Below are positions 8,768 through 18,174 of a stretch of 49,174 nucleotides of DNA, piece by piece. The stretch is from Novosphingobium sp. (lineage in GTDB: Bacteria; Pseudomonadota; Alphaproteobacteria; Sphingomonadales; Sphingomonadaceae). Position numbers and translations under genes: made by a program. How positions within the stretch are numbered: the first letter of the stretch is position 1; each line of letters starts with the position of its first letter. The stretch lies in assembly GCF_025351285.1 (NCBI RefSeq), contig NZ_JANXWG010000006.1, forward strand, positions 1 through 49,174, read 5' to 3'. The notes below the pieces were generated by a model that saw only the letters and a program-made list of their open reading frames with translations, ran no database searches and had not been told where the DNA came from.

Positions 8768-10335
8768 GCGCGGCCGGCTCGGGACAAGCCAGCGTCGCTC
8801 GCCGCGCGCTGTCGCTGGGCGACCTCGATTCAACACAACGCTTCGCCGCGACGATGGTGGCGGACAATCCGCGCGATGCCGAAGGCCACTTCCTGCTGGG
8901 CGTGGCCGAATCGAGTGCAGGGCGGGTTCAGGCCGGTATCCAGCACCTCGGCCGCGCGGTGGCGCTCGATCCACAGGGCGAATATCGCGCGCAACTCGCC
9001 AAGCTGTTCACGCTGGTGCGCCGTGACGGCGATGCTGCGGCAACACTGCGCGATGCCGAGCAAACCCCGCCCGTCGATGCGCTTAGCCGCGACACGATGG
9101 GCTGCGTCTATGCCCGGCTCGGCGATCACGCGGCGGCGCTGGCGCACTTTTCGGAAGCGGTGCGGTTGGAGCCGGGCCACACCGAATACCGCTACAACCA
9201 GGCGGTCACGCTCAACTTTCTCGGACGGGCAGACGAGGCCGATGCCGCGCTCGAAGCCCTGATTGCGCAGGCGCCCGGTGACGCCAGGGCGCACCACCTG
9301 CTCGCCGGCTTACGCAAGCAGACCCCGGCGCGGAACCACGTCCAACGGCTGACGCACACCCATGCCGAAACGCGCGACGGGCGCGGCCGGCTGTTGCTCT
9401 GCTATGCGCTGGCCAAGGAACTGGAAGACCTGGGCCAGGCCGACGAGGCACTCGACCGGCTCTGCGCCACGAATGCCGAGCATCGCCGCACGCTGCCCTA
9501 TACCTTCGCGCGCGATGCTGCGGTGTTTGATGCGATCGAGGCGAATATGCCGAAGGCTGCGCCGTCGACCGAGCCACCGGCCGACGCGCCGATCTTCATC
9601 ATCGGCATGCCGCGCACCGGCACCACGCTGGTCGATCGCATCATATCCTCGCATCCCGACGTAGAAAGCGCCGGCGAGTTGCAGGCGCTGCCGCTCGCGG
9701 TGAAGAAGGCGGCGGGCACGCGCACGCCCACCGCAATGGACCCGGAAACGATCGCCGCCGCCGCGCGCGGTGATATGGGCGCGGTCGGCCGCGATTACCT
9801 GCAACGCGCCAGCCACCACCGCCGCGATCCGCAACTGCGCTTCACCGACAAATTTCCCGGCAATTTCCACTACGCCGCCTTCATCGCGCAAGCACTGCCG
9901 AACGCGCGGATCGTGTGCGTGCGCCGCCATCCGATGGACACGGTGCTCAGCAACTTCCGCAACCTGTTCGCGGTCAGCTCGCGCTATTACGATTACAGCT
10001 ACGATCTGCTCGACATCGCCGCCTATTACGTGCGGTTCGACCGGCTGATGGCGCTGTGGCGCGCGGCGCTGCCAGGCCAACTTATCGAAGTGCGCTACGA
10101 GGATCTGGTCGCCGACCAGGAGGGCGAAACCCGTCGCATGCTTACGCATTGCGGGCTCGAATGGTCGGACGCCTGCCTGTCGTTCCACACCAGCGCTGCC
10201 CCCGTCTCCACCCCCAGCGCCGCGCAAGTTCGCCAGCCGATCTACCGCGATTCGGTCGCGCGCTGGAAACGCCATGCCGCGGTGATGGAGCCGGTCCGCC
10301 GCTTCTTCGAACAAGCCGGCCTCGACATCGACTGA
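8764..10335 (+). CDS. TPR-domain sulfotransferase
   Basis: A 523-residue protein with N-terminal tetratricopeptide-like helices (about 1-260; for example GCVYARLGDHAAALAHFSEA) and a C-terminal PAPS-dependent sulfotransferase domain. The 5'-phosphosulfate loop is GMPRTGTTLVDRI at 281-293, and the 3'-phosphate region is represented by CVRRHPMDTVLSNFR. It transfers a sulfuryl group from PAPS to a hydroxyl group on an unknown acceptor. The ATG at 8764 overlaps the desaturase stop (ATGA), so the two are almost certainly coupled. The context suggests that a hydroxyl made by one desaturase-family hydroxylase is then sulfated; this is inference. TPR-sulfotransferases are common in sphingomonads and often act on unknown substrates. 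Confidence 0.88.
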   Translation: MSAAGSGQASVARRALSLGDLDSTQRFAATMVADNPRDAEGHFLLGVAESSAGRVQAGIQHLGRAVALDPQGEYRAQLAKLFTLVRRDGDAAATLRDAEQTPPVDALSRDTMGCVYARLGDHAAALAHFSEAVRLEPGHTEYRYNQAVTLNFLGRADEADAALEALIAQAPGDARAHHLLAGLRKQTPARNHVQRLTHTHAETRDGRGRLLLCYALAKELEDLGQADEALDRLCATNAEHRRTLPYTFARDAAVFDAIEANMPKAAPSTEPPADAPIFIIGMPRTGTTLVDRIISSHPDVESAGELQALPLAVKKAAGTRTPTAMDPETIAAAARGDMGAVGRDYLQRASHHRRDPQLRFTDKFPGNFHYAAFIAQALPNARIVCVRRHPMDTVLSNFRNLFAVSSRYYDYSYDLLDIAAYYVRFDRLMALWRAALPGQLIEVRYEDLVADQEGETRRMLTHCGLEWSDACLSFHTSAAPVSTPSAAQVRQPIYRDSVARWKRHAAVMEPVRRFFEQAGLDID

Positions 10336-10357
10336 CATGCAAGGAGGCACCGGACTC

Positions 10358-10723
10358 ATGCCATCGCATTTTCCCACCCTGGCACTGGCCGCCGTGATCA
10401 GCCTCGGCCTCACCCAGGCGGCCCAGGCCGCGCCTCAGCCCAGCACGCGGCTGGTAAAGTGTGCCTCAGGAAGCTGCCTGCTGGTGAGGGGCCACCGCGT
10501 CAACCCGGCCGCGGCGGTCAGCATCAACGGCCACGCAATCGCCACCGCCGGCGCGCACAAATGGCACGCGCGCGTGCCGGTGGAAACGCTGCGCGGGTGG
10601 TCCGAACCTTATGCGCGCACGATTACCGTTGCGGTCGCCGATGCCACGACGGAAGCCGGCCTTCCGATCGGCCTGTTCGGTCACACAACCAACCTCGCCA
10701 TGATCACGATCAGCCGCAAGTAA
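10358..10723 (+). CDS. Small exported protein, function unknown
   Basis: A 121-residue predicted secreted protein with an N-terminal signal peptide (ALAAVISLGLTQAAQA, cleavage after about residue 25). The mature part has two cysteines in CASGSCLLVRG, perhaps a disulfide, and an Ig-like beta pattern. The AAGGAGG at 10341-10347 lies 10 nt before ATG 10358 and covers the upstream ATG at 10337, so 10358 is the start. It follows the sulfotransferase by about 20 nt and may be in the same transcript. I do not recognise a family. Confidence 0.65.
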   Translation: MPSHFPTLALAAVISLGLTQAAQAAPQPSTRLVKCASGSCLLVRGHRVNPAAAVSINGHAIATAGAHKWHARVPVETLRGWSEPYARTITVAVADATTEAGLPIGLFGHTTNLAMITISRK

Positions 10724-10848
10724 TACCGTCTCAAACAACGGTAATAAAAGAACAAATACTCATTGGCTATTGAAAGTTTTCTCTCCTGGGCGTAAACGGA
10801 CCACAGGTTGCCACAGAGCGACACCAGTACCACACGCAGGAGATGATG

Positions 10849-11178
10849 ATGAAAAGCAGCCTTCTGGCGCTCACCGCGATCGCATTCGCGACTCCAGCCA
10901 TGGCCAGCACAACCGACAACCCTCTTGCCGAAAGCCGGGCCACGCTCAATCTCAAGGGGCTCGACTTGTCGACCGCCGACGGCCAGCAGCGCCTCGCGAT
11001 CCGCATCGATCAGGCCGCCCGCGCGGTGTGTGGTGATCGGCTTGCCGGCGTGCACTTGTCGCTCGACAGCCAGTCGCAGGCATGCCGTACCTCGGTCGCC
11101 GCCGATGTCCGCGCGCAGATCGAAACGCGCGTGGCGAAGGCTTCGGGCACCCCGACCCGGCTGGCAAGCGCCCGCTAA
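10849..11178 (+). CDS. UrcA family protein
   Basis: A small exported protein (109 residues) of the UrcA family, found mainly in alphaproteobacteria and without known function. A signal peptide ending in AMA is followed by the typical LNLKGLDLSTADGQQRLAIRI core, the AVCG motif, and a second cysteine (ACRTSV) likely paired with it. Three tandem ATG codons occur at 10843, 10846 and 10849; GGAG at 10839-10842 gives the best spacing (6 nt) to 10849. It is followed by a strong hairpin at 11188-11213, consistent with the end of a transcript. Confidence 0.82.
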   Translation: MKSSLLALTAIAFATPAMASTTDNPLAESRATLNLKGLDLSTADGQQRLAIRIDQAARAVCGDRLAGVHLSLDSQSQACRTSVAADVRAQIETRVAKASGTPTRLASAR

Positions 11179-11187
11179 CGGAGCAGA

Positions 11188-11213
11188 CCGCGGCCCGCAT
11201 ATCCGGGCCGCGG
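11188..11213. terminator. Convergent terminator-like hairpin
   Basis: A perfect 10-bp stem (CCGCGGCCCG / CGGGCCGCGG) with a 6-nt CATATC loop lies between the convergent UrcA and beta-propeller genes. The T-run is short on either strand, so it is a probable terminator or mRNA-end stabiliser, possibly bidirectional. Confidence 0.65.
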
Positions 11214-11218
11214 ACGTT

Positions 11219-12142
11219 TCACTTCGCGTATTGCGGCGGCTTGGGCCAGTAAGTCAGCGAGTGCGCGTCGTGCGCCGATGTCCACACGCCCTTCTTGGTA
11301 TAACGCAGCGCCCCGCTGCCATCGGCCTTGCCGACGCGGGCGGTGATCGCCAGCGTCTTGGCGTCGATCGCCGCGAACGTCTGGTCATCGGTGGTCCGCA
11401 GCCACACCATCCCGCCACCTGTATCGATGTCACCGTATTTGAGCGATGCGCCAACCTTGACCCTTCCGGTCACTTCGCCGCTGGCCGGATCGATCCGCGC
11501 CAGCGTGCCATCGCCCTGTTCCTGGACCCACACCGCGCCTTCACCCGCCGCCAGGAAGCCCGGCTTCTCGCCAAGTGCGGTGTGCTTGACCACGGTGTTG
11601 ATGACGGGATCGATCTTGCTTATCGAATTCTGGCCGATGCTCACCGCCCACACTGCGCCGAACCCGAACGCCAAGGTGTAGCTTCCGGCATCAGCGGTGA
11701 TCGTTGCGATCACGGTGTTGGTGGCAGGATCGATGCGGCTGATCGTGCCCATCTTGTCGCTCGCCACCCACACCGATCCGGCGCCGGCCACCACGTTGGT
11801 TTCGCTATCGCCGATGCCGGTCTGGATGCTGGTGATGATCTTGGCGGTCTTGCGGTCGATGCGGTTGAGCGTGCCGGCCTTGCAATCGGCCACCCACAAA
11901 TCGCCGAACGCCACGGTCAGCGCGCCGCAGGGGTGCGCCAGCGGCACTTCGGCCAGCTTGCCCTTGCGCGACCATTGTTCGACCCTACTGCGGTTGGTCA
12001 TCCACACCGTTTTGCCGTCCACCGCGAGAAAATCGCCGAAGCCCGGGACCTCGATGACTTGTTCACCTGCCGCGTGCGCCGCAACCGGCACTACCGCGCA
12101 ACCCGCCGCTATGGCCATGACCAGTCCCTTGAGCGTCTGCAT
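11219..12142 (-). CDS. Exported YVTN/Vgb-like beta-propeller protein
   Basis: A 307-residue protein with a signal peptide (residues 1-25, ending AAHA) and six to seven beta-propeller blades. These carry repeated motifs such as VWVASDKMGTISRIDPATN, VWAVSIGQNSISKIDP and VWVQEQGDGTLARIDPA. It resembles virginiamycin-B-lyase-like and YVTN propellers, which usually bind ligands or proteins in the periplasm. The ATG at 12142 has an AAAGGA ribosome site. It begins only 17 nt after the allophanate hydrolase stop on the same strand, so it is the likely last gene of the nitrogen operon. Its role there is unknown; a periplasmic binding or chaperone function is conceivable. Confidence 0.8.
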   Translation of the reverse strand: MQTLKGLVMAIAAGCAVVPVAAHAAGEQVIEVPGFGDFLAVDGKTVWMTNRSRVEQWSRKGKLAEVPLAHPCGALTVAFGDLWVADCKAGTLNRIDRKTAKIITSIQTGIGDSETNVVAGAGSVWVASDKMGTISRIDPATNTVIATITADAGSYTLAFGFGAVWAVSIGQNSISKIDPVINTVVKHTALGEKPGFLAAGEGAVWVQEQGDGTLARIDPASGEVTGRVKVGASLKYGDIDTGGGMVWLRTTDDQTFAAIDAKTLAITARVGKADGSGALRYTKKGVWTSAHDAHSLTYWPKPPQYAK

Positions 12143-12159
12143 GTCCGTTCCTTTGCCGT

Positions 12160-13923
12160 TCAAGCGCGCTGCGCGATATAGGCGCGCCATCCGCCCAGCG
12201 CGGTGATGTCCTCGGCGCCGGCCAGCGCGCGGGGTTCGGCGACGAAGCCCTTCACGCTGCTGCCGTCGGCTAGCGTCACCGTGCCGATCGCCAGCGGTGC
12301 GGGCACTTCGACCACGAAGCTGCCGAATTCGGCCACGCCCATTTCGTAAATCTCCAGCGCGATCGTTCCGCCGTCCTCGCTGTGCACCAATGCCGGCTTG
12401 GGCGGAACGCTGTCCGCCATCGCGTAGAGCCGGTAATTCGGCGCGGTTTCGAACGCGCCGACGAACGTGGCATTGCGCGAAGTGAGCTGCCAGTGCAGCG
12501 GCATGTCCTGCAAATGGGCGCCGACGACGGCAAGTTTCACGGTCTGCATCTTTCCCTCCAGGTCGAGTTTTGGCGGTGGCGCAATCTGCGCGGCGGCGAG
12601 GTAGGCGTCCGCCACGTCGAGCAGCGCCATGTCGCTGTCGGCCGGGCCGATCAGTGTGACGCCGAAGCCGGTAGCGTTAGCGCGGGTGCCGGCGGGCACG
12701 GCCACGGCGGCCATGTCGAGCAGGTTCACGAAATTGGTATAGAAGCCCAGCGCGCTGTTGAGCGCGACCGGTGCGGCCAGCATTTCGGCCACGCGATAGG
12801 TCGTGCCCGTGGTCGGGAAGGCCATCAGGTCGATCTCGCCCCACAGCAAGTCGGCATGGCGCTTCAGTTCTGCGAGGCGGTAGATCCCGCGGAACAAGTC
12901 GACCGCGCTGACGTCCAGGCCGGGTTCCACCACCGTGCGCACGGTCGGATCGATTGCTTCAGGATTGTCCGTCAGCATTCCGGCAATCGCGGCGGTCCGT
13001 TCGGCCACCCACGGGCCGCTGTAAAGCAGTTGCGCCGCCTCCTGCAGCGGCGCGTAATCGATCTCGACGATCGTGCCGAGCCCGGCCAGTCGATCGAGCG
13101 CGCGATCGTAAAGGTATTCGGATTCGGCATCGCCGAACCACACGCGCTGGCTGCGGCGCGGCACGCCGATGCGGTTGCCTGAAACCGGGTGATCCGCCAG
13201 CGGCTTGGAATAAGCATCGGGCGGATCGAAGCCCGCAATGATGGAATCGACCAGCCGCGCATCGGCGGTGTCGTTGGTGAGCACAGTCACGCAATCGAGC
13301 GTGCGGCAGGCGGGCACGACCCCGTGCGTACTCCAACGGCCCTTGGTGGGTTTGAACCCGATCAGGTGCTGGAACGCGGCCGGCACGCGGCCCGATCCGG
13401 CGGTATCGGTGCCGAGTGCCAGCGGCACCAGCCCCGCCGCCACCACCACTGACGAGCCCGAACTCGATCCGCCGCTGACATAGGCCAGGTTGTAGGCGTT
13501 GCGCGGCGCGCCGTAAGGGCTGCGCGTGCCGTTGAGCCCGGTGGCGAACTGGTCGAGGTTGGTCTTGCCCACGCAGATCGCGCCGGCCGCCAGCAGGCGT
13601 TCGACAACCGTGGCCGATTGGTCGGGGCGATAAGCGAAGGCCGGGCATGCGGCGGTGGTCTCGAACCCGGCCACGTCGATGTTGTCCTTCGCCGCGAAGG
13701 GCACGCCCGCCAGCGGGAGCACTTCGCCAGCGGCAACGCGCGCATCGATGGCGCGGGCGGCGGCGACCAATGCGTCCGGGGCCGCGCGGCTGATCCAGGC
13801 TTGCGGCTGTACGACATCGTAAGCGGCAAGGCGGGCGATCGTGTCCTCGATTACCGAGACCGCACTGGTCTGTCCGGCACTGACGGCGGCGGCGATCGCG
13901 GTGGCGCTGCGGTTGGCTGTCAT
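12160..13923 (-). CDS. atzF: Allophanate hydrolase
   Basis: Allophanate hydrolase splits allophanate into ammonia and CO2, the last step of carboxylase-dependent urea or guanidine degradation. The 587-residue product has the amidase-signature domain (about 1-430) with the Ser-cisSer-Lys triad: K79 (AAKDN), a serine in GGSSSGSS (about 154) and nucleophile S177 (GTDTAGSGRVPA). A C-terminal domain (about 465-587) typical of full-length allophanate hydrolases follows. Length matches the family (about 600). The frame continues upstream, but ATG 13923 overlaps the carboxylase stop as ATGA. It sits directly after the carboxylase gene. Confidence 0.93.
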   Translation of the reverse strand: MTANRSATAIAAAVSAGQTSAVSVIEDTIARLAAYDVVQPQAWISRAAPDALVAAARAIDARVAAGEVLPLAGVPFAAKDNIDVAGFETTAACPAFAYRPDQSATVVERLLAAGAICVGKTNLDQFATGLNGTRSPYGAPRNAYNLAYVSGGSSSGSSVVVAAGLVPLALGTDTAGSGRVPAAFQHLIGFKPTKGRWSTHGVVPACRTLDCVTVLTNDTADARLVDSIIAGFDPPDAYSKPLADHPVSGNRIGVPRRSQRVWFGDAESEYLYDRALDRLAGLGTIVEIDYAPLQEAAQLLYSGPWVAERTAAIAGMLTDNPEAIDPTVRTVVEPGLDVSAVDLFRGIYRLAELKRHADLLWGEIDLMAFPTTGTTYRVAEMLAAPVALNSALGFYTNFVNLLDMAAVAVPAGTRANATGFGVTLIGPADSDMALLDVADAYLAAAQIAPPPKLDLEGKMQTVKLAVVGAHLQDMPLHWQLTSRNATFVGAFETAPNYRLYAMADSVPPKPALVHSEDGGTIALEIYEMGVAEFGSFVVEVPAPLAIGTVTLADGSSVKGFVAEPRALAGAEDITALGGWRAYIAQRA

Positions 13924-16900
13924 GGATGCCTCGTCAATGCCATCATCGGCGCGCCGGGTTGGAGCGACTGGTTCTCGCGCACGTACAGCGCCGAGACCGT
14001 CCCCGCGCTCGGGCTGTGGACCGCGCATTCCATCTTCATCGCTTCCAACACCGCGATGGTGTCGCCGGCCTCGACCGCGTCCCCGGCGGCGACGAGCAGC
14101 TTCCATACGCTCCCGCCGAAGGGCGCCTCGATCAGGTCTGCGCCCTCCGGAACCACCACCGCGCCGGCGGGTGGCTGATCCACTTCGGCAAGATCGCTGA
14201 TCCGGTCGAACTCGCCGCGCGCCTGCCAATCGGCGCGCTCAGCGTCGAAGGCGATCTTGCGCCGGGCTTCGAAGCTGGCGATCGCTTCGGCATTCTGCGC
14301 CAGGAACACGCGGTAGTCGGACAGCCGGAATTCGGATGGTTCGATGCGGATCGAACGGCGCCCACTGGGGAAATCGCGGCGCCATTCGGTGAGGTCATCG
14401 GCGCTTACGGGGTAGAAGCGGATCTGGTCGAAGAACCGCAGCAGCCAAGGCTTGCCCTCGGTGAAGGCGTTGGTTTGGCCCCCGATTCTGGGATGTGTGT
14501 TCCACACCTGGATGGTGCGGCCGAACAACTGGTAACCGCCTGGTCCCTCCATGCCATAGATGCACATATAGGCGCCGCCGATGCCGACGACATTGGGCGG
14601 GGTCCAGGTGCGCGCGGGGTTGTACTTGGTTGTGACCAGCCGGTGGCGCGGATCGACCGGGGTAGCAACCGGCGCGCCGAGATAGACATCGCCCAGCCCT
14701 AGCACCAGAAAGTTGGCCTCGAAGATCAGGTTCTCCACCGCGGCGGCATCGGGCAAGCCGTTGACCCGGCGGATGAATTCGATGTTGTCGGGGCACCACG
14801 GCGCGTCGTCGCGGACGGCGCTCATGTATTTCTCGATCGTCTCGATCGTGGCCGGATCGCGCCAGCTCAGCGGAAGGTGGACGATGCGCGAGGGGATGGC
14901 GAAATCCTCGAGATCGGCCAGCCGCTCCTCTGCCGCAATCAGCACGGCGAGCGCCTGTTGCTGGTCCATCACCACGCCGTCGAAGTGGACTTGGAGCGAA
15001 CGGATGCCGGGAACAATATCGACGATGCCGGGCAGCGCCAGCCGCTCCAGCTCGACCATCAGCGCATGGACGCGGATGCGCAGTTCGATGTCGAGCACGA
15101 TCGGCCCGTATTCGACCAGGATGTTGCGATCACCCTGCTGGCGATAGACGGTGCGTGGGCGGTTCGGCGCTTGCGGGAATTCGGCGAGGATCGGGGAGAG
15201 CGTGCCCAGCGGTCGCGCCGGGGTCGCTTCGGGCGGCGTGCCCGTGGCGATCAGCTTGCGCTGCATTGCGTCGGCCTGCGCGGCATCGGCGATGGTCACC
15301 GGCTCGAAACGGACCTTGTCGCCCGGCACAAGTTGCCCGGCTTTCCAGCGATCGGCGGCCAAGATCACGAAGGGGCAGACGAAGCCGCCGAGCGAGGGGC
15401 CATCGGGGCCGAGGATGATCGGCATGTCGCCGGTAAAGTCGATCGCGCCGATCGCGTAAGGGTTATCGTGGATGTTGGAGGGGTGCAGCCCCGCCTCGCC
15501 GCCGTCCTTGCGCGCCCAGTGCGGCTTGGGTCCGACGAGACGAACGCCGGTGCGGTTGCTGTTGTAGTGGACCTGCCATTCGGCCGACAGGATCGTGGCG
15601 ACGTCCTCATCGGTGAAGAAATCCGGGGCGCCGTGGGGGCCGTAGAGGACGCGCACAGTCCACTCGCTCGACATGGCGGGGAGCACGGCCGAGGCAAGCG
15701 GGCTGTCGGTCGGCTCGCCGGCCAAGTGCAGCGTATCGCCCGCGAGCAGGCGGCGCGCGGCATGGCCGCCGAACTGGCCCAATTCGAAGGTGCTGCGGCT
15801 GCCGAGGTAGGGCGCGATGTCGAACCCGCCCGCGACCAGCAGATATCCGCGCATCCCGCCGCCACTGGCGCGGCCGAGCACCAGCGTCTGCCCTGCGCCG
15901 ACGGCAATCGCCTTGCCGCGCGGCAGCGGAACGCCGTCGAGCGTCGCGCCGAAATCGGCGCCGGTCAGGCAGATCCGCGCGGGCTCAGTAAACGACAGCG
16001 TCGGGCCGGTGAAGGTGATCTCCAGCCCGGCGGTGCCCTCGGGATTGCCGACCAGCCGGTTGCCGAGCCGGAACGACTGGTCATCCATCGGGCCGGATGG
16101 GGGAACGCCCACCGCCCACAGCTTTTGCCGGCCGGGCCAGTCCTGCACGGTCGTCGCGGTGCCGCCGCTGATCACGCGGATGCTGCGCGGGCGGTAGTCG
16201 ATCGCGTCGAGCGTGCGCGTGGAAACCTCGCCGCTGGTGAAGGCGGGGGAGCGCACCACGTCGCGCAGCCAGCGCAAGTTGGTTTCCAGCCCGTCGATGC
16301 GGCTGTGATCGACGGCGGCTTGCGCGGCGCGGACGGCTTCGGCGCGGGTGGGGGCGTGGACGATCAGCTTGGCCAGCATCGGATCGTACCACGGGCTGAC
16401 CGTGCCGCCCGCCATGCACCAGGTTTCGACGCGGACGTCCTCGGGGAATTCGACCGCGGTCAGCGTGCCTGTTGTGGGGCGATAGTCGAGCGCGGGGTCT
16501 TCGGCGTAGAGCCGCACTTGCACCGCGTGGCCATTCGGCTGGGGCGGTTCGGCATCAAGGAAAGCGAAGTCCCCGGCGCCGCCACGGATCATCCATTCGA
16601 CGAGGTCGATGCCCATCACTTCCTCGGTCACGCCGTGCTCGACCTGGAGGCGGGTGTTCATTTCGAGGAAGAAGAACTGCTGTCGTTCGGCGTCGTAGAG
16701 GAATTCGACCGTGCCGGCCGAGCGGTAGTTTGCCGCCTGGCCGAGCCGGACTGCCGCCGCGAACAAGTCTTCCCGCACGGATTCGGGCAGGAGCGGGGCG
16801 GGGGCTTCCTCGACGACTTTCTGGTTGCGGCGCTGGAGCGAGCAATCGCGTTCGCCCAACGGCATGATCCGCCCCTGGCCATCGCCGAAGATCTGGACTT

Positions 16901-17528
16901 CAATGTGGCGCGCGCGGCGGACGTAGCGTTCGAGGAACACGCCGGCATCGCCGAAGCTGCCCAGCCCTTGCCGGGCTACCGAGGCAAACCCTTCGCGGAC
17001 GGCGTGCTCGTCCTCGCAGATGCGCATGCCGATACCGCCGCCGCCCGCGGTGGCCTTGAGGATCACCGGGAAGCCGATGTCGCGCGCGGCGGTGACGGCT
17101 TCGGCCTCGTCGGTCAGCAAGTCGGTGCCGGGCGCCAGCGGAACGTGGTTGGCGGCGGCGAGCGCGCGGGCGCTGTGCTTCAGTCCGAAGGTGCGGATGT
17201 TGTCGGGGGTAGGGCCGATGAAGACGATCCCGGCTTCGGCGCAGGCTTCGGCGAAGTCGACGTTCTCGGCCAGGAAGCCGTAGCCCGGGTGGATCGCGCC
17301 GGCGCCAGTCCGCCTCGCGGCTTCGAGGATTGCAGCGACGTTGAGATAGCTTTCCGATGGCCTTGCACCGCCGATGCACACCGCTTCGTCGGCTTGCGAG
17401 ACGTGGAGCGAGCCTTCGTCGGCCTCCGAATAGGCCGCGACCGAGCGCAGCCCCATGCTCCGCAAGGTGCGGATGATGCGGGTGGCGATCGCGCCCCGGT
17501 TGGCAATGAGGACGGTGTCGAAACTCAT
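13920..17528 (-). CDS. Biotin-dependent urea/guanidine carboxylase
   Basis: A 1202-residue single-chain carboxylase. Domains in order: biotin carboxylase with ATP-grasp (about 1-450; IANRGAIATRIIRTL, HPGYGFLAENVDFAE, KATAGGGGIGM), carboxyltransferase with KipA-like and KipI-like halves (about 480-1090; PPSGPMDDQSFRLGNRLVGN, NPARTWTPPN), and biotinyl domain with LEAMKM, biotinylated lysine K1165. It uses ATP and bicarbonate to carboxylate urea to allophanate, or guanidine to carboxyguanidine. The DUF1989 pair directly upstream favours guanidine, since those proteins are now known as carboxyguanidine deiminases in several bacteria. ATG 17528 overlaps the preceding stop (ATGA); the longer open frame to 18086 is a shadow of the DUF1989 gene. 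Confidence 0.93.
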   Translation of the reverse strand: MSFDTVLIANRGAIATRIIRTLRSMGLRSVAAYSEADEGSLHVSQADEAVCIGGARPSESYLNVAAILEAARRTGAGAIHPGYGFLAENVDFAEACAEAGIVFIGPTPDNIRTFGLKHSARALAAANHVPLAPGTDLLTDEAEAVTAARDIGFPVILKATAGGGGIGMRICEDEHAVREGFASVARQGLGSFGDAGVFLERYVRRARHIEVQIFGDGQGRIMPLGERDCSLQRRNQKVVEEAPAPLLPESVREDLFAAAVRLGQAANYRSAGTVEFLYDAERQQFFFLEMNTRLQVEHGVTEEVMGIDLVEWMIRGGAGDFAFLDAEPPQPNGHAVQVRLYAEDPALDYRPTTGTLTAVEFPEDVRVETWCMAGGTVSPWYDPMLAKLIVHAPTRAEAVRAAQAAVDHSRIDGLETNLRWLRDVVRSPAFTSGEVSTRTLDAIDYRPRSIRVISGGTATTVQDWPGRQKLWAVGVPPSGPMDDQSFRLGNRLVGNPEGTAGLEITFTGPTLSFTEPARICLTGADFGATLDGVPLPRGKAIAVGAGQTLVLGRASGGGMRGYLLVAGGFDIAPYLGSRSTFELGQFGGHAARRLLAGDTLHLAGEPTDSPLASAVLPAMSSEWTVRVLYGPHGAPDFFTDEDVATILSAEWQVHYNSNRTGVRLVGPKPHWARKDGGEAGLHPSNIHDNPYAIGAIDFTGDMPIILGPDGPSLGGFVCPFVILAADRWKAGQLVPGDKVRFEPVTIADAAQADAMQRKLIATGTPPEATPARPLGTLSPILAEFPQAPNRPRTVYRQQGDRNILVEYGPIVLDIELRIRVHALMVELERLALPGIVDIVPGIRSLQVHFDGVVMDQQQALAVLIAAEERLADLEDFAIPSRIVHLPLSWRDPATIETIEKYMSAVRDDAPWCPDNIEFIRRVNGLPDAAAVENLIFEANFLVLGLGDVYLGAPVATPVDPRHRLVTTKYNPARTWTPPNVVGIGGAYMCIYGMEGPGGYQLFGRTIQVWNTHPRIGGQTNAFTEGKPWLLRFFDQIRFYPVSADDLTEWRRDFPSGRRSIRIEPSEFRLSDYRVFLAQNAEAIASFEARRKIAFDAERADWQARGEFDRISDLAEVDQPPAGAVVVPEGADLIEAPFGGSVWKLLVAAGDAVEAGDTIAVLEAMKMECAVHSPSAGTVSALYVRENQSLQPGAPMMALTRHP

Positions 17529-18163
17529 GCAGCGACAATCATGCGCACGGGGGTGGGGTTGAAACCGTTGCAGGGATTGTTGATCTGCGGGCAGTTGGAG
17601 ACGACCACGATCACGTCCATTTCTGCGCGCAAGTCCACCGTCAGCCCCGGCGCCGAAATCCCGTCGACGATGCCGAGCGCGCCGTCGGCTTCCACCGGCA
17701 CGTTCATGAAAAAGTTGATGTTCGAGACCATGTCGCGCTTGCCGCGGCCTTCGCGCAAGTTGGCTTCGAGGAAGTTTTCGACGCAGGCGTGTTCGGCCTT
17801 GGTGTGGTGGCCGTAGCGCAAGGTATTGGATTCGCACGAACAGGCGCCGCCGATGGTGTCGTGGTAATCGACCGAAGTGGCGGCGATGGTCATCATCGGC
17901 CGGCCTTCGTTCGAGCGCAGCACCGTGCCCTGGCGCAGGAACAGGTTGCCTTGCGCCGCGACGGTGTCCTGCGCGCTGTAGCGTTCGGCGTCGTCGGCGC
18001 CGGCGTAGAGCAGGAAGTCGACCGCCTGGTTTCCTTCGAGATCGACGATGCGCAAGGTCTGGCCAGCCTTGATGTGGTACAGCCACGGCGCGCGGGCGGG
18101 CACCACTTCATCGTGGAGGATCTGGTCGGAAAGGCCGTCGAGTTGAACGTCGCGATTGATCAT
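17525..18163 (-). CDS. DUF1989 protein (UAAP2 type), probable carboxyguanidine deiminase subunit
   Basis: A 212-residue DUF1989 protein of the type called urea amidolyase-associated protein 2. Visible family motifs are LEGNQAVDFLLY, the putative metal-binding GGACSCESN with several cysteines, the HHTKAEHACVENFL region, and VSNCPQINNPCNGFNPTP near the end. Family knowledge: heteromeric DUF1989 pairs (CgdA/CgdB) deiminate carboxyguanidine to allophanate. The AAAGGA before ATG 18163 fixes the start. The stop overlaps the carboxylase start, and the gap to the upstream partner is 11 nt. The function is inferred from family and operon; which Cgd letter applies is not assigned here. Confidence 0.85.
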   Translation of the reverse strand: MINRDVQLDGLSDQILHDEVVPARAPWLYHIKAGQTLRIVDLEGNQAVDFLLYAGADDAERYSAQDTVAAQGNLFLRQGTVLRSNEGRPMMTIAATSVDYHDTIGGACSCESNTLRYGHHTKAEHACVENFLEANLREGRGKRDMVSNINFFMNVPVEADGALGIVDGISAPGLTVDLRAEMDVIVVVSNCPQINNPCNGFNPTPVRMIVAA

Positions 18164-18174
18164 GGCCGGTCCTT

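Noticed and set aside
10724..10743. Small hairpin TACCGT / ACGGTA after the small exported protein gene
   Set aside because: Only 6 bp with an 8-nt loop and no T-run on the plus strand; too weak to call a terminator.
14877..17816. A 979-codon open frame on the plus strand
   Set aside because: It lies entirely antisense to the urea/guanidine carboxylase, has no domain features and reflects the high GC content.
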